A DNA stretch of 64,000 nucleotides from Oscillospiraceae bacterium. Lineage in GTDB: Bacteria; Bacillota; Clostridia; Oscillospirales; CAG-272. The number at the start of each line of letters is the position of its first letter. Positions within the stretch are counted from its first letter, which is position 1. This document shows, piece by piece, positions 24,628 to 34,700 of this stretch. The stretch lies in NCBI GenBank assembly GCA_015064315.1, contig SVSL01000004.1, forward strand, positions 1 through 64,000, read 5' to 3'. Below the pieces are notes generated by a model. That model was not told the DNA's origin, ran no database searches, and worked only from the letters and a program-made list of their open reading frames with translations. The position numbers were made by a program, and so were the translations under genes.

Positions 24628-26181
24628 ATGGACAAAATCTTACAAACGGTGGAAAGCGTAAACGGCGAGATCAACAGCGTTGTTTGGGGCGCATTCGGCT
24701 TGCTCCTGCTGGTTGGTACCGGTATCATCGTTACCCTTCTCACCAAATTCTTTCAGGTGTCCCACATTGGCTTGTGGTTTAAGCACACCTTGGGCAGCCT
24801 TTTCAACAAGGACGTTATCAAGCACAGTAAGGAAAAGGGCTCCATCTCTCCCTTCCAGGCGCTTTGTACCGCACTTGCCGCAACGGTAGGAACCGGTAAC
24901 ATTGCGGGCGTTGCCGCCGCGATCTGCATTGGTGGCGCAGGTGCCGTGTTCTGGATGTGGATAGCCGCATTCTTTGGTATGATGACCAACTACGCGGAAA
25001 ACGTACTGGGTATCTACTTCCGCCGCAAAAATGCCAACGGCGAGTGGTCCGGCGGTGCCATGTACTACCTTGCCGACGGTCTTGGCAGCAAGAAGGGCAT
25101 GAAGCACGTGGGCAAAATCCTTGCCATTCTCTTCTGTATCTTCGCAATGCTGGCTTCCTTCGGTATCGGAAGCATGGGTCAGGTCAACAAGATCGTTACC
25201 AACGTAGCGCAGGCGTTTGACGTAACCGCACTCTCCTCTGTTGAGGTATTCAGCGGTGTTTCCCTCTACAATATTATTCTGGGTGCCATCATCATGGCTC
25301 TCACCGCTCTGATCACCCTTGGCGGTCTGAAGAGAATCGCAAACGTTGCCGAAAAGATCGTTCCCTTCATGGTGGTTCTGTTCGTGCTGGGCTCTCTTAC
25401 GATCATCGGTATTAACTATGCAAACATCATTCCCGCCTTCAAGGCGATCTTTGTAAACGCCTTTAGTCCCGAGGCATTTGTTGGTGGCGGCATTGGTGCC
25501 GTGATCAGCAAGGTCGTTACCCAGGGCTTCAAGCGCGGCGTGTTCTCCAACGAGGCAGGTCTTGGTTCCTCGGTTATGGTTCACTCCAACTCCAACATTA
25601 AGGAGCCTGTGAAGCAGGGTATGTGGGGTATCTTTGAGGTATTTGCCGACACCATGGTGGTTTGCACCATGACCGCGCTGGTCATTCTCACCGCAGGCGG
25701 TCTCAACGGCGGCGTATTCAATGCCGTAACCGGTGAAATTGCCGCAGGCTACACCGACGCAACTCTGGTTGGCGGTGCCTTCAACTCGGTATTCTCTTGG
25801 GGCAACATTGGTGAAAAGTTTATTGCCATTGCCATGTTCCTCTTCGCCTTCACCACCGTTCTGGGCTGGTCTCACTACGGCTCCAAGGCTTGGGAGTACC
25901 TCTTTGGCGCAAAGACCACCTTCGTCTTCCGTATCATTCACGTATGCACCGTGATCTTCGGTGCGGTTCTCACCTCTTCCCTGGCTTGGGACATCTCCGA
26001 TACCTTCAACGGTCTGATGATGATCCCCAACCTGATCGGTGTTCTGGTGCTCTCTCCCCTGGTTGTAAAGATCACAAAGAACTATCTGAGAAGAGAAAAG
26101 AAGGGCGAAAAAATCGAGCCCATGTATAACGTGAATCCCGAGATCCAGGCACAGGAGATCGAGAGAAAGCTTGAGGATTGA
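24628..26181 (+). CDS. agcS: sodium:alanine/glycine symporter AgcS
   Basis: A 517-residue membrane protein of the AGCS family with about 11 helices. The conserved GTGNIAGVAAAICIGGAG near residue 85, the GVFSNEAGLGSS motif near residue 305 and LGWSHYGSKAWEYLFG near residue 410 are seen. Family members take up alanine or glycine with Na+. The upstream glycine riboswitch indicates glycine as the relevant substrate. GGAGG lies 10 bases before this ATG; the longer frame starting at 24583 overlaps the terminator. Confidence 0.94.
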   Translation: MDKILQTVESVNGEINSVVWGAFGLLLLVGTGIIVTLLTKFFQVSHIGLWFKHTLGSLFNKDVIKHSKEKGSISPFQALCTALAATVGTGNIAGVAAAICIGGAGAVFWMWIAAFFGMMTNYAENVLGIYFRRKNANGEWSGGAMYYLADGLGSKKGMKHVGKILAILFCIFAMLASFGIGSMGQVNKIVTNVAQAFDVTALSSVEVFSGVSLYNIILGAIIMALTALITLGGLKRIANVAEKIVPFMVVLFVLGSLTIIGINYANIIPAFKAIFVNAFSPEAFVGGGIGAVISKVVTQGFKRGVFSNEAGLGSSVMVHSNSNIKEPVKQGMWGIFEVFADTMVVCTMTALVILTAGGLNGGVFNAVTGEIAAGYTDATLVGGAFNSVFSWGNIGEKFIAIAMFLFAFTTVLGWSHYGSKAWEYLFGAKTTFVFRIIHVCTVIFGAVLTSSLAWDISDTFNGLMMIPNLIGVLVLSPLVVKITKNYLRREKKGEKIEPMYNVNPEIQAQEIERKLED

Positions 26182-26240
26182 GAAGAATTTTCGGACAAAG
26201 CGTCATAGCATGATGGCTTTTGTAAAAAAATAATAAAATC

Positions 26241-26284
26241 AGCGACAGCTTTTACCTTTTGGCAAAAAGCTGTCGCTTTTTTTA
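26241..26284 (+). terminator. terminator after agcS
   Basis: AGCGACAGCTTTT / AAAAAGCTGTCGCT stem with a TTTTTTT tail. Confidence 0.88.
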
Positions 26285-26340
26285 AAAGAACTTGAATATA
26301 TCATCGACTGTCTCATGAAAGCAAAACTGAACGTTTGATC

Positions 26341-26814
26341 TCACCATTTCTGATGCTTACGCCCGTACAAATATCCCAAAAAGATGGCAACGGCGTAGAA
26401 GACAGCAAACAAAAGCGCAAAGGGGAGCGGGGTGAAGAAGGTATAGTCGATCTGTTGAATTCCCGTAACGGCACTGCAAAGAGGCACTATGCAGGATAAA
26501 ACAAGAAAATTATTCCCTACAAAAACGCACCCAACAATCGCCCAAAGAAGCGCGGGAGCGGCAGAGACCAGGATCAATTCCGGGATGGAATATGCATGGA
26601 ATTCCCGCTTTCTCCCTTCCCATTTAAAAGAGAGGAACAAAGCGACCATGGCGGCGATACCGCAGATAATACCGGATACAATATTCTGTATCTTTTCGGT
26701 CACGTGCTGAAATTGCATGATAAACAAAGGAATAGCCTCAACCAAAAATCCGATCCAGGAGGCGCCCCATATTTTTAACGCGTTGACACCTATGGTGCCG
26801 AGATATTTTTTCAT
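26341..26814 (-). CDS. small integral membrane protein, unknown
   Basis: A 157-residue protein with four predicted membrane helices (residues about 12-35, 45-65, 80-115 and 125-150) and a basic tail GRKHQKW. I do not recognise the family. The ATG chosen is two codons inside the longest frame because GGAG is 8 bases upstream of it. The gene follows the XRE regulator by about 30 bp on the same strand, so the regulator probably controls it. Confidence 0.7.
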   Translation of the reverse strand: MKKYLGTIGVNALKIWGASWIGFLVEAIPLFIMQFQHVTEKIQNIVSGIICGIAAMVALFLSFKWEGRKREFHAYSIPELILVSAAPALLWAIVGCVFVGNNFLVLSCIVPLCSAVTGIQQIDYTFFTPLPFALLFAVFYAVAIFLGYLYGRKHQKW

Positions 26815-26846
26815 TTTCAAGACTCCTTCTTTTGTTGGTTTATTGT

Positions 26847-27968
26847 TTAATTGACACGGTCCATCAAGCGCTGAAAACGCGGGTGATCCCGCAACGGCTC
26901 AAGATCGGCATCCGTCAGCTTTGCCCTCAGTCGCTGCGGACGGTCCGAGGGGATAGAAAAGAACGTCCCCCATTTTACGTCACACAACAGAGGGGATTTT
27001 GCAATGGCATCCCCCCGAAACGCCGCGGCATGCCCCAGATCGTACTCGGTCATGCGCTCCAGATGCGAAAGCGCCTCCTCCCGATCGCCAAGACGCAAGC
27101 AGGCTTTGGCAAGCAACAGATTAAGATCCCCACCCTCCAGATAATGCAGAGGCGGCAGAGTTGTTTCATTTTCCAAAAGCTGATCGATCAGCCTGCGAGC
27201 AAACTCCAGCATCTCCTTTGCTTCTGGGTATCTTTCAAGGATCGTATAAGTTTTGAAAAGGTGAACCAAAAGATTCAAAATGGCATGGAAGGAATAAAGG
27301 AATCCATACTGATAACAAGCCGCCTCCATACGGTAATCCTGTTTCCAATGTGCGCAATATGCCTGCATCAAATGGAGATTCATATCGGCGCGAACCGGAA
27401 ATTTCTCCGCGTGGAGCCGTGCCTGCTTTGCGTTTCCGTTTGCCGCATGAAGAAGCACCAGGATCATATGCGCCCGTAGCACGTCGGTGGTGTTGGTGGA
27501 ATAGGAAATGACGATGTTGGCTTGTCGGATACACTCCTCATAGCGCTCCTTTGCGTGTGCGGCATCGTATATGAAATTTTCCGGATAAGAAAGCGCGATC
27601 CCCGCCTCCAGCGACTCCATCAGAAGTCTTGTGTGATTGGGATATCGCTCCAGCCCCTTCTGCAAGGCGTCGTATTGGCGAATGAACCCCTCCCGTGTCA
27701 GCGGTCTTTTCAAAAAAGAACGTGCCGACCGAATGATGCGCTCCACCTCCTCGTCGTTATTACAACTCTCCATTCCAAAAAGAACGTCGGTCTTAACCTT
27801 CAAAATTGTGGCAAGCGGAACGATTTGAGAAATGTCCGGCATGCTGGTATTATTTTCCCACTTAGAGATCGACTGTGCCGACAGATTCAACAGCTGTGCC
27901 AGCTGCTCCTGTGTCATGCCTCTTTCTTTCCGTAGGCGCTTGATGATTTCTCCCATTGACGATGACAT
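26847..27968 (-). CDS. XRE-family regulator with helical repeat domain
   Basis: A 373-residue protein. Residues about 4-60 are a Cro/C1-type helix-turn-helix (GMTQEQLAQLLNLSAQSISK). The remainder is helical with TPR-like pairs (residues about 90-330). Such HTH-TPR regulators often sense peptides or cell state; the ligand here is unknown. GGAGGGGG precedes the chosen ATG. Upstream gene of a likely two-gene operon with the small membrane protein. Confidence 0.83.
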   Translation of the reverse strand: MSSSMGEIIKRLRKERGMTQEQLAQLLNLSAQSISKWENNTSMPDISQIVPLATILKVKTDVLFGMESCNNDEEVERIIRSARSFLKRPLTREGFIRQYDALQKGLERYPNHTRLLMESLEAGIALSYPENFIYDAAHAKERYEECIRQANIVISYSTNTTDVLRAHMILVLLHAANGNAKQARLHAEKFPVRADMNLHLMQAYCAHWKQDYRMEAACYQYGFLYSFHAILNLLVHLFKTYTILERYPEAKEMLEFARRLIDQLLENETTLPPLHYLEGGDLNLLLAKACLRLGDREEALSHLERMTEYDLGHAAAFRGDAIAKSPLLCDVKWGTFFSIPSDRPQRLRAKLTDADLEPLRDHPRFQRLMDRVN

Positions 27969-28001
27969 ATTTTGATTCCCCCTCCAAATATCCTTACATA
28001 C

Positions 28002-28030
28002 AGTATACCACATTCTTTTTCGGAAGTAAA
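28002..28030 (-). promoter_or_regulatory. promoter of XRE gene
   Basis: TTTACT and TATACT with a 17-bp spacer on the minus strand. Confidence 0.75.
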
Positions 28031-28094
28031 GAGATTCTTAAGATACCGCATCTCAACCAACGGTTGTATTTTTATGCAATCGCAGAGCAAACGC

Positions 28095-28126
28095 AAAAAA
28101 GCACCCTTGCATTCCTGCAAGGGTGC
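28095..28126 (-). terminator. terminator of ppdK
   Basis: GCACCCTTGCA / TGCAAGGGTGC hairpin with TTTTTT on the minus strand. Confidence 0.88.
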
Positions 28127-28156
28127 GATTTTATTATTTGAGATCTTGCGCTCGAA

Positions 28157-30787
28157 TTACTTCTTATCGTTGATAGCAGCCTGAGCAGCAGCCAGACGTG
28201 CGATCGGAACACGGAAGGGAGAGCAAGAAACGTAATCCAGACCGATGGAGTGGCAGAACTCTACGGACGTGGGGTCACCACCGTGCTCACCGCAAATACC
28301 AACGTGAAGCTTGGGATTTACGGGTCTACCAAGAGTAACAGCCATGTTCATCAGCTTACCAACACCGGTTTGGTCAAGCTTTGCGAAAGGATCGTTCTCG
28401 AAGATCTTTGCATCGTAGTAAGCGCTCAGGAACTTACCTGCGTCGTCACGGGAGAAGCCGTAGGTCATCTGAGTCAGGTCGTTGGTACCGAAGCAGAAGA
28501 AGTCAGCGTTAGCAGCGATATCGTCTGCGGTCAGGCATGCGCGAGGAATCTCGATCATGGTACCAACCTCGTAGTCCAGCTTAGCGCCGGCAGCAGCGAT
28601 CTCAGCGTCAGCGGTTGCAACTACAACAGCCTTAACGTACTTCAGCTCCTTAACGTCGCCTACCAGAGGAATCATGATCTCGGGTCTCATGTTCCACTCG
28701 GGATGAGCCTTCTGAACGTTGATTGCAGCGCGGATAACAGCGGTGGTCTGCATCTTTGCGATCTCGGGGTAGGTGACTGCCAGACGGCATCCACGGTGAC
28801 CCATCATGGGGTTGAACTCGTGGAGAGAAGAAATGATAGCCTTGATATCCTCAACGGTCTTGCCCTGAGCCTTAGCCAGAGCTGCGATGTCTTCCTCAGT
28901 GGTGGGAACGAACTCGTGGAGAGGAGGATCCAGGAAACGGATGCAAACGGGATAGCCCTCGAGAGCCTCGTACAGCTTCTCGAAGTCGCCCTGCTGGTAA
29001 GGAAGGATCTTAGCAAGAGCTGCTTCTCTTTCCTCAGCGGTGTCGGAGCAGATCATTTCGCGGAATGCAGCGATTCTGTCTGCCTCGAAGAACATGTGCT
29101 CGGTACGGCACAGACCGATACCCTCAGCGCCCAGCTCGCGAGCCTTCTTAGCGTCTGCGGGAGTATCAGCGTTGGTTCTTACCTTCAGGGTACGGAACTC
29201 ATCAGCCCAACCCATGATGGTGCCGAAGTTACCGGAGATCTCTGCGTCAACGGTCTTGATAATGCCGTCGTAGATGTTACCGGTGGAACCGTCGATGGAG
29301 ATATAGTCGCCTTCAACGAAGGTCTTGCCTGCCAGAGTGAACTTCTTGTTCTCCTCATCCATTGCGATCTCGCCGCAACCGGATACGCAGCACTTACCCA
29401 TACCACGAGCAACTACTGCTGCGTGAGAGGTCATACCGCCACGAACGGTCAGAATACCCTGAGCTGCCTTCATACCGGTGATATCCTCGGGAGAGGTCTC
29501 AAGACGAACGAGAACTACCTTCTTGCCGGCATTCTTCCAAGTCTCAGCGTCCTCTGCGGAGAATACGATCTGACCGCAAGCAGCGCCGGGGGATGCGCCA
29601 AGTCCGCGACCCATGGGGGTAGCAGCCTTGAGTGCCTTAGCGTCGAACTGAGGGTGAAGCAGAGTGTCAAGGTTTCTGGGGTCGATCATGAGAACGGCCT
29701 CTTCCTTGGTCTTGTGTCCCTCTTTTACCAGGTCAACGGCGATCTGGAGAGCTGCGGGAGCGGTTCTCTTACCGTTTCTGGTCTGGAGCATATAGAGCTT
29801 CTCATTCTCAATGGTGAACTCCATATCCTGCATATCGTGATAGTGGTTCTCCAGGATCTCGCAAACCTTTACGAACTGCTCGAACGCTGCGGGGAACTTG
29901 TTTGCCATCTCAGCGATGGGCATGGGAGTACGAACGCCTGCAACAACGTCCTCACCCTGTGCGTTGGTCAGGAACTCACCCATCAGCTTCTTCTCGCCGG
30001 TAGCGGGATCACGGGTGAATGCAACACCGGTACCGCAGTTGTCGCCCATGTTACCGAATGCCATAGCCTGTACGTTTACAGCGGTACCCCAAGAGTAGGG
30101 AATATCGTTGTCACGACGGTATACGTTTGCACGGGGGTTGTCCCAAGAACGGAATACTGCCTTAACGGCACCGATCAGCTGCTCCTTAGGATCGGAGGGG
30201 AAGTCGGAACCGATCTTTGCCTTGTACTCAGCCTTGAACTGGTTAGCCAGCTCCTTGAGGTCCTCAGCGGTCAGCTCAACGTCCTGCTTAACGCCCTTCT
30301 CTTCCTTCATCTTATCGATGAGCTCCTCAAAGTACTTCTTGCCGACTTCCATAACAACGTCGGAGTACATCTGAATAAATCTACGGTAGCAGTCATAAGC
30401 CCAACGAGCGTTGCCGGACTTCTTAGCCATAACCTCAACAACGTCCTCGTTCAGACCCAGGTTCAGGATGGTATCCATCATACCGGGCATGGATGCGCGA
30501 GCACCGGAACGAACCGAAACGAGCAGGGGGTTCTCCAAATCACCGAACTTCTTGCCGGTAACAGCTTCCATCTTAACAATGTACTCCATGATCTCAGCCA
30601 TGATGCCATCGTTGATCTGTCTGCCATCCTCATAGTACTGGGTGCAGGCCTCCGTAGAAATGGTAAAGCCCTGGGGAACGGGAAGACCGATCTTGGTCAT
30701 CTCTGCCAGGTTAGCGCCTTTACCTCCAAGCAGCTCACGCATGGATGCGTCGCCCTCGGAAAACAGGTAGCAATACTTCTTTGCCAT
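28157..30787 (-). CDS. ppdK: pyruvate, phosphate dikinase
   Basis: An 876-residue enzyme, close to the 874 residues of clostridial PPDK. The N-terminal half is an ATP-grasp nucleotide domain, the middle holds the phosphocarrier His455 in GGMTSHAAVVAR, and the C-terminal TIM barrel has the active-site Cys832 in GICGEHGGDP. It interconverts PEP, AMP and PPi with pyruvate, ATP and phosphate, and in anaerobes often replaces pyruvate kinase. Monocistronic, with GGAGG upstream and a terminator. A reading frame of 848 codons on the opposite strand is a shadow of this strongly biased gene. Confidence 0.98.
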   Translation of the reverse strand: MAKKYCYLFSEGDASMRELLGGKGANLAEMTKIGLPVPQGFTISTEACTQYYEDGRQINDGIMAEIMEYIVKMEAVTGKKFGDLENPLLVSVRSGARASMPGMMDTILNLGLNEDVVEVMAKKSGNARWAYDCYRRFIQMYSDVVMEVGKKYFEELIDKMKEEKGVKQDVELTAEDLKELANQFKAEYKAKIGSDFPSDPKEQLIGAVKAVFRSWDNPRANVYRRDNDIPYSWGTAVNVQAMAFGNMGDNCGTGVAFTRDPATGEKKLMGEFLTNAQGEDVVAGVRTPMPIAEMANKFPAAFEQFVKVCEILENHYHDMQDMEFTIENEKLYMLQTRNGKRTAPAALQIAVDLVKEGHKTKEEAVLMIDPRNLDTLLHPQFDAKALKAATPMGRGLGASPGAACGQIVFSAEDAETWKNAGKKVVLVRLETSPEDITGMKAAQGILTVRGGMTSHAAVVARGMGKCCVSGCGEIAMDEENKKFTLAGKTFVEGDYISIDGSTGNIYDGIIKTVDAEISGNFGTIMGWADEFRTLKVRTNADTPADAKKARELGAEGIGLCRTEHMFFEADRIAAFREMICSDTAEEREAALAKILPYQQGDFEKLYEALEGYPVCIRFLDPPLHEFVPTTEEDIAALAKAQGKTVEDIKAIISSLHEFNPMMGHRGCRLAVTYPEIAKMQTTAVIRAAINVQKAHPEWNMRPEIMIPLVGDVKELKYVKAVVVATADAEIAAAGAKLDYEVGTMIEIPRACLTADDIAANADFFCFGTNDLTQMTYGFSRDDAGKFLSAYYDAKIFENDPFAKLDQTGVGKLMNMAVTLGRPVNPKLHVGICGEHGGDPTSVEFCHSIGLDYVSCSPFRVPIARLAAAQAAINDKK

Positions 30788-30876
30788 GTTTCATAATCCT
30801 CCATAAATGAATTTTTTGGAACTGTCGACAGGCCTTTTGACCTTCGACATTTAGAACAACAGTCATTATATCATAT

Positions 30877-30882
30877 TTTTTT
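30877..30882 (-). promoter_or_regulatory. -10 element for ppdK (partial promoter)
   Basis: ATGATATAATG on the minus strand gives a good extended -10 about 90 bp upstream of ppdK, but the -35 (TGGAAA) is poor. The leader contains the palindrome CTGTCGACAG. No riboswitch is recognised in it. Confidence 0.45.
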
Positions 30883-30966
30883 CCATTTTTCCATACCTTT
30901 TAACAATATATCAGTTTTTGAAATTGTAAACTTTTTATGAACAATTAACAAGTGGTAAAAAAAGAT

Positions 30967-30995
30967 TTGACAGCGTGGCTTTTTTATTGTATAAT
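30967..30995 (+). promoter_or_regulatory. promoter of pth-mfd operon
   Basis: TTGACA and TATAAT with a 17-bp spacer, about 100 bp upstream of pth. Confidence 0.9.
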
Positions 30996-31094
30996 TATGA
31001 CAGAAAACACAAAAACTCCATTTTGCGGTCGATTGAGAAAAAATCGGGCGCGTTTTGGCGTTCCTGCCACGGCAGGAGGAAAGGACAGAGTCAC

Positions 31095-31742
31095 ATGGCG
31101 GATATTTTTGATCTGTTTCAGCAAATCGCAAAGAAGGAGACTCCCTCCACCGAGCCCATCACGTGGATCCTCGTAGGGCTTGGCAACCCCGGTGACAAAT
31201 ACAAGACCACCCGTCACAATGCGGGCTTTCTCATCATTGACCGCCTTGCCGAGCGTCTTGGCGTACGCATTGACCGTGCCAAATTTCAAGCTCTTGTTGC
31301 CGAGGCAAGAATCGGGGGACACCGCGTGCTTCTTATGAAGCCCCAAACCTTTATGAACGCCTCGGGCACCGCGGTTCAGGAGGCTGCTGCCTTCTACAAG
31401 ATCGCTCCCGACCACGTTCTGGTGATCTCCGACGACGTTGCGCAGGATCCCGGCAAGATGCGTCTGCGCCGCAAGGGCAGCGCCGGAGGGCAGAAGGGAC
31501 TCAACGATATCATCACCTGCCTCGGTACCGACGCCGTTCCCCGTCTGCGCATGGGCGTTGGCGCAAAGCCCCATCCCTCCTTTGAAATGGCGGATTGGGT
31601 GCTTTCCAACTTTACCAAAAACGAGATGGAGCTGCTGATGAATTGCTTTGACGACGCCTACGCCGGCATTGGAAAAGCTCTTGACGGCGATTTTGACGGC
31701 GCCATGCAGATCTGTAACTCTCATACCCCCGCGGAGAAATAA
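31095..31742 (+). CDS. pth: peptidyl-tRNA hydrolase
   Basis: A 215-residue enzyme that frees tRNA from stalled peptidyl-tRNA. Family signatures: GLGNPGDKYKTTRHNAGF, with the catalytic His in RHNAG, MKPQTFMNASG and GSAGGQKGLNDI. It carries an N-terminal extension of about 24 residues relative to typical Pth, which starts close to the VGLGNPG strand. AGGAGGAAAGG precedes the ATG; the frame open from 30975 lies before any ribosome site. mfd follows by 3 bp, an arrangement common in Firmicutes. Confidence 0.96.
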   Translation: MADIFDLFQQIAKKETPSTEPITWILVGLGNPGDKYKTTRHNAGFLIIDRLAERLGVRIDRAKFQALVAEARIGGHRVLLMKPQTFMNASGTAVQEAAAFYKIAPDHVLVISDDVAQDPGKMRLRRKGSAGGQKGLNDIITCLGTDAVPRLRMGVGAKPHPSFEMADWVLSNFTKNEMELLMNCFDDAYAGIGKALDGDFDGAMQICNSHTPAEK

Positions 31743-31745
31743 TCT

Positions 31746-34700
31746 ATGAATCTTCTCACACAAACCATTCGGCTGGACGGAGAATACAAGCAGCTGCTCC
31801 GCACCCTGGAGCGCAATTTTGCCGCAAAGCCCCTCCCCATCCTCGCCTCGGGCCTCTCGGACGGTGCCTCGGACGTCTTTCTGATCTCTCTCCTTGAGGA
31901 TTCGGCAAAGGCAAGAGGGGGAAAATGCGTCCTGATCCTCTGCCCCGAGGAAAAGGACTGCGTTCGCGTCGCCTCGCTTCTGGAGCATCACGGATTGCGC
32001 GCCGCCTTTTACATGGCGCGGGATCTCACCTTTTATAATATTACCGCCTCCCATGAGTACGAGCATGAGAGGCTTATGGTGCTTTCGGGGCTTCTTTCGG
32101 GAAGCTATGACGCAGTGGTCACCACTCCCGACGCGGCATTGGGCTATACCATCCCTCCCACGCGTCTGAAGGAAAACCTTTTGAAGATCGAAGAGACCGA
32201 TCTCGTTGATCCCAAGGCGTTTTGCAAAAGGCTGACGGAAGCGGGCTACGTACGCGCCGATCTTGTGGACAGTCCCGGGCAGTTTGCTCTGCGCGGCGGC
32301 ATCATTGACGTCTATCCCACGGGCGGCATTTTTCTGGACAGCGACGGCGGTGAAGCCGTAGGCGCGCGCGCGTTGCGCATTGAACTGTTCGGGGACGAGA
32401 TCGACCGCATGGGGCTTTTCGAGCCCGATTCCCAGCGCATGATCCAATCGGTGGTATCGGCATCCTTCCCCCCTGCCCGTGAGCTTTTAACCAACACCGA
32501 GCTTTTGGATAAGCTGAAAAAGACCATCTCCTCCCAGCTTCGCGCCTGCCACGACGAGCGCGCCTGCGAGGAGCTGATCAAGGAGGCCGCTGCCGTTGAA
32601 ACCGCCAAGCAGACCGGCGGAACCGTTCATTTTCTGGATAAATATATCACCATGGTCTACCCCGAGAGAGCCTCGCTTCTCGACTACTTTGACGGCAAGC
32701 ATCTGGTGATCCTGAGAGGTACCAATGCCATTCATGACCGCCTCACGGCATCCCGTTGGCATCTGGATCAGACCGTGGTGGAGCTTTTGGAGAGCGGAAC
32801 CATTGCCCCCAAGTACACCGAATACGCCAAAGCCCCCTTGGCACTGGAGCTTTTCTGCGACGAAAACGTCACCCTGCACGCCGATTCCATTGCCTACAAG
32901 GTATCGGATAAACGGCTTGCGGGAATGTTCGGCTTCCGCACCCGTCACACCGTCTCCTACGCCGACAACGAGGAGCTGTTCCTGGAGGATCTGCAAAACT
33001 ACGTGCAGGGCGGCTATCGCTCCATCGTGCTTACCGAAAACGATGCGGCGGCAAAAAGCACCCGTGAGCTTCTTTTGAAGCACGGCTTCATCGTGACCGA
33101 CGAAGAAAGCCTTTTGGGAAACAACGGAAGAGGCGCGGTAACGGTTCTTTCCAAGGAGATCCTTGCGGGCTTTGAATTGATGGTTCCCAAGATCGCGGTG
33201 CTCTCGGTCAATCCCGAGGGACGCATGGGCTCCCTTTCCCTCTCGGGCAAGAGCGCTCTGCGCAAAAAGAAAAAGAAGAACACCAAGAGCATTCTCTCCT
33301 ACGCCGAGCTGGAGGTTGGCGACTACGTGGTACATGAGATCTACGGCATCGGTCGCTATACCGGCATTGAGACCCTGACCTGCGACGGCGTGACCAAGGA
33401 CTATATCGGCATTCAGTACGCGGGAAGCGACAAGCTGTTCCTTCCCGTGGAAAAGCTGGATAAGGTCTCCAAATATATCGGCGCCCACTCAGATGACGGA
33501 CTGGTCAAGCTCTCCAAAATGGGAAGCGAATCCTGGAAAAAATCCAAGGCGCGCGCCAAGGCGGCGGTCAAGGATATGGCAAAGGAGCTGATCAAGCTCT
33601 ACGCCGAGCGACTGCGCCGTCCGGGACACGCCTTCCCTGCCGACGACAACTACCAAAAGGCGTTTGAGGATGCCTTTGAATATGAAGAAACCGAGAGCCA
33701 GCTGCAGGCAGTCAAGGAGATCAAGGGCGACATGATGAGCGCAACGCCCATGGATCGCTTGCTCTGCGGCGACGTGGGCTACGGAAAAACCGAGGTGGCG
33801 ATCCGCGCCGCATACAAAGCGGTCATGGGCGGAAAGCAGGTGGCGATCCTGGTGCCTACCACCCTCTTGGCACTTCAGCACTATCAAACCATCATCAGCC
33901 GTGTGCGCAGCTTTGCCGTGAACGCCGATATGATCTCCCGCTTCCGCACGCCCAAGCAACAGGCGCTGACCTTGCGCAGACTGGAGCGCGGCGAGGTGGA
34001 TATCATTGTGGGAACCCACCGTCTCCTTTCCAAGGACGTCAAATTCCACGACCTCGGTCTTGTGATCGTGGACGAGGAGCAACGCTTTGGCGTGGCGCAG
34101 AAGGAAAAGCTGAAGCAGATCTGTGACGGCGTGGACGTGCTTTCGCTCTCGGCAACCCCCATTCCCCGCACCCTGAACATGGCAATGGGCGGCATCCGCG
34201 ATATCTCGATCCTCGACGATGCCCCTGCCGACCGTCTGCCCATTCAAACCTACGTTTTGGAGGATGACGATCTCATCGTAGAGGAAGCCATCCGACGGGA
34301 GCTCCGTCGCGGCGGTCAGGTCTTTTATCTGCACAATACCGTAGAAACCATCGACGTGCTTGCCGCCAAGCTCTCCAAATCGATCCCCGAGGCGCGGATT
34401 ACCACCGCCCACGGAAAGATGGATAAAGAAGAATTGGAAAAGATCTGGGAGCGGATGCTCTCGGGCGAGATCGATATTTTGGTCTGCACCACCATCATCG
34501 AAACCGGTGTGGACATTCCCAACGCCAACACCCTCATTGTTTCCAATGCGCACCGTTTGGGACTTTCTCAGCTCCATCAGATCCGCGGACGCATCGGACG
34601 CTCCTCCCGCCGCGCCTATGCCTACTTCACCTTCCCGCCCCACAAGGCGATTCCCGAGGTGGCGCAAAAGCGTCTGGAGGCGATCCGTGAATACGCCGAA

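Noticed and set aside
28250..30796. 848-codon open frame opposite ppdK
   Set aside because: It mirrors the real gene exactly. PPDK has complete family motifs, a ribosome site and a terminator; the antisense frame is an effect of codon bias and has no matching family signature.
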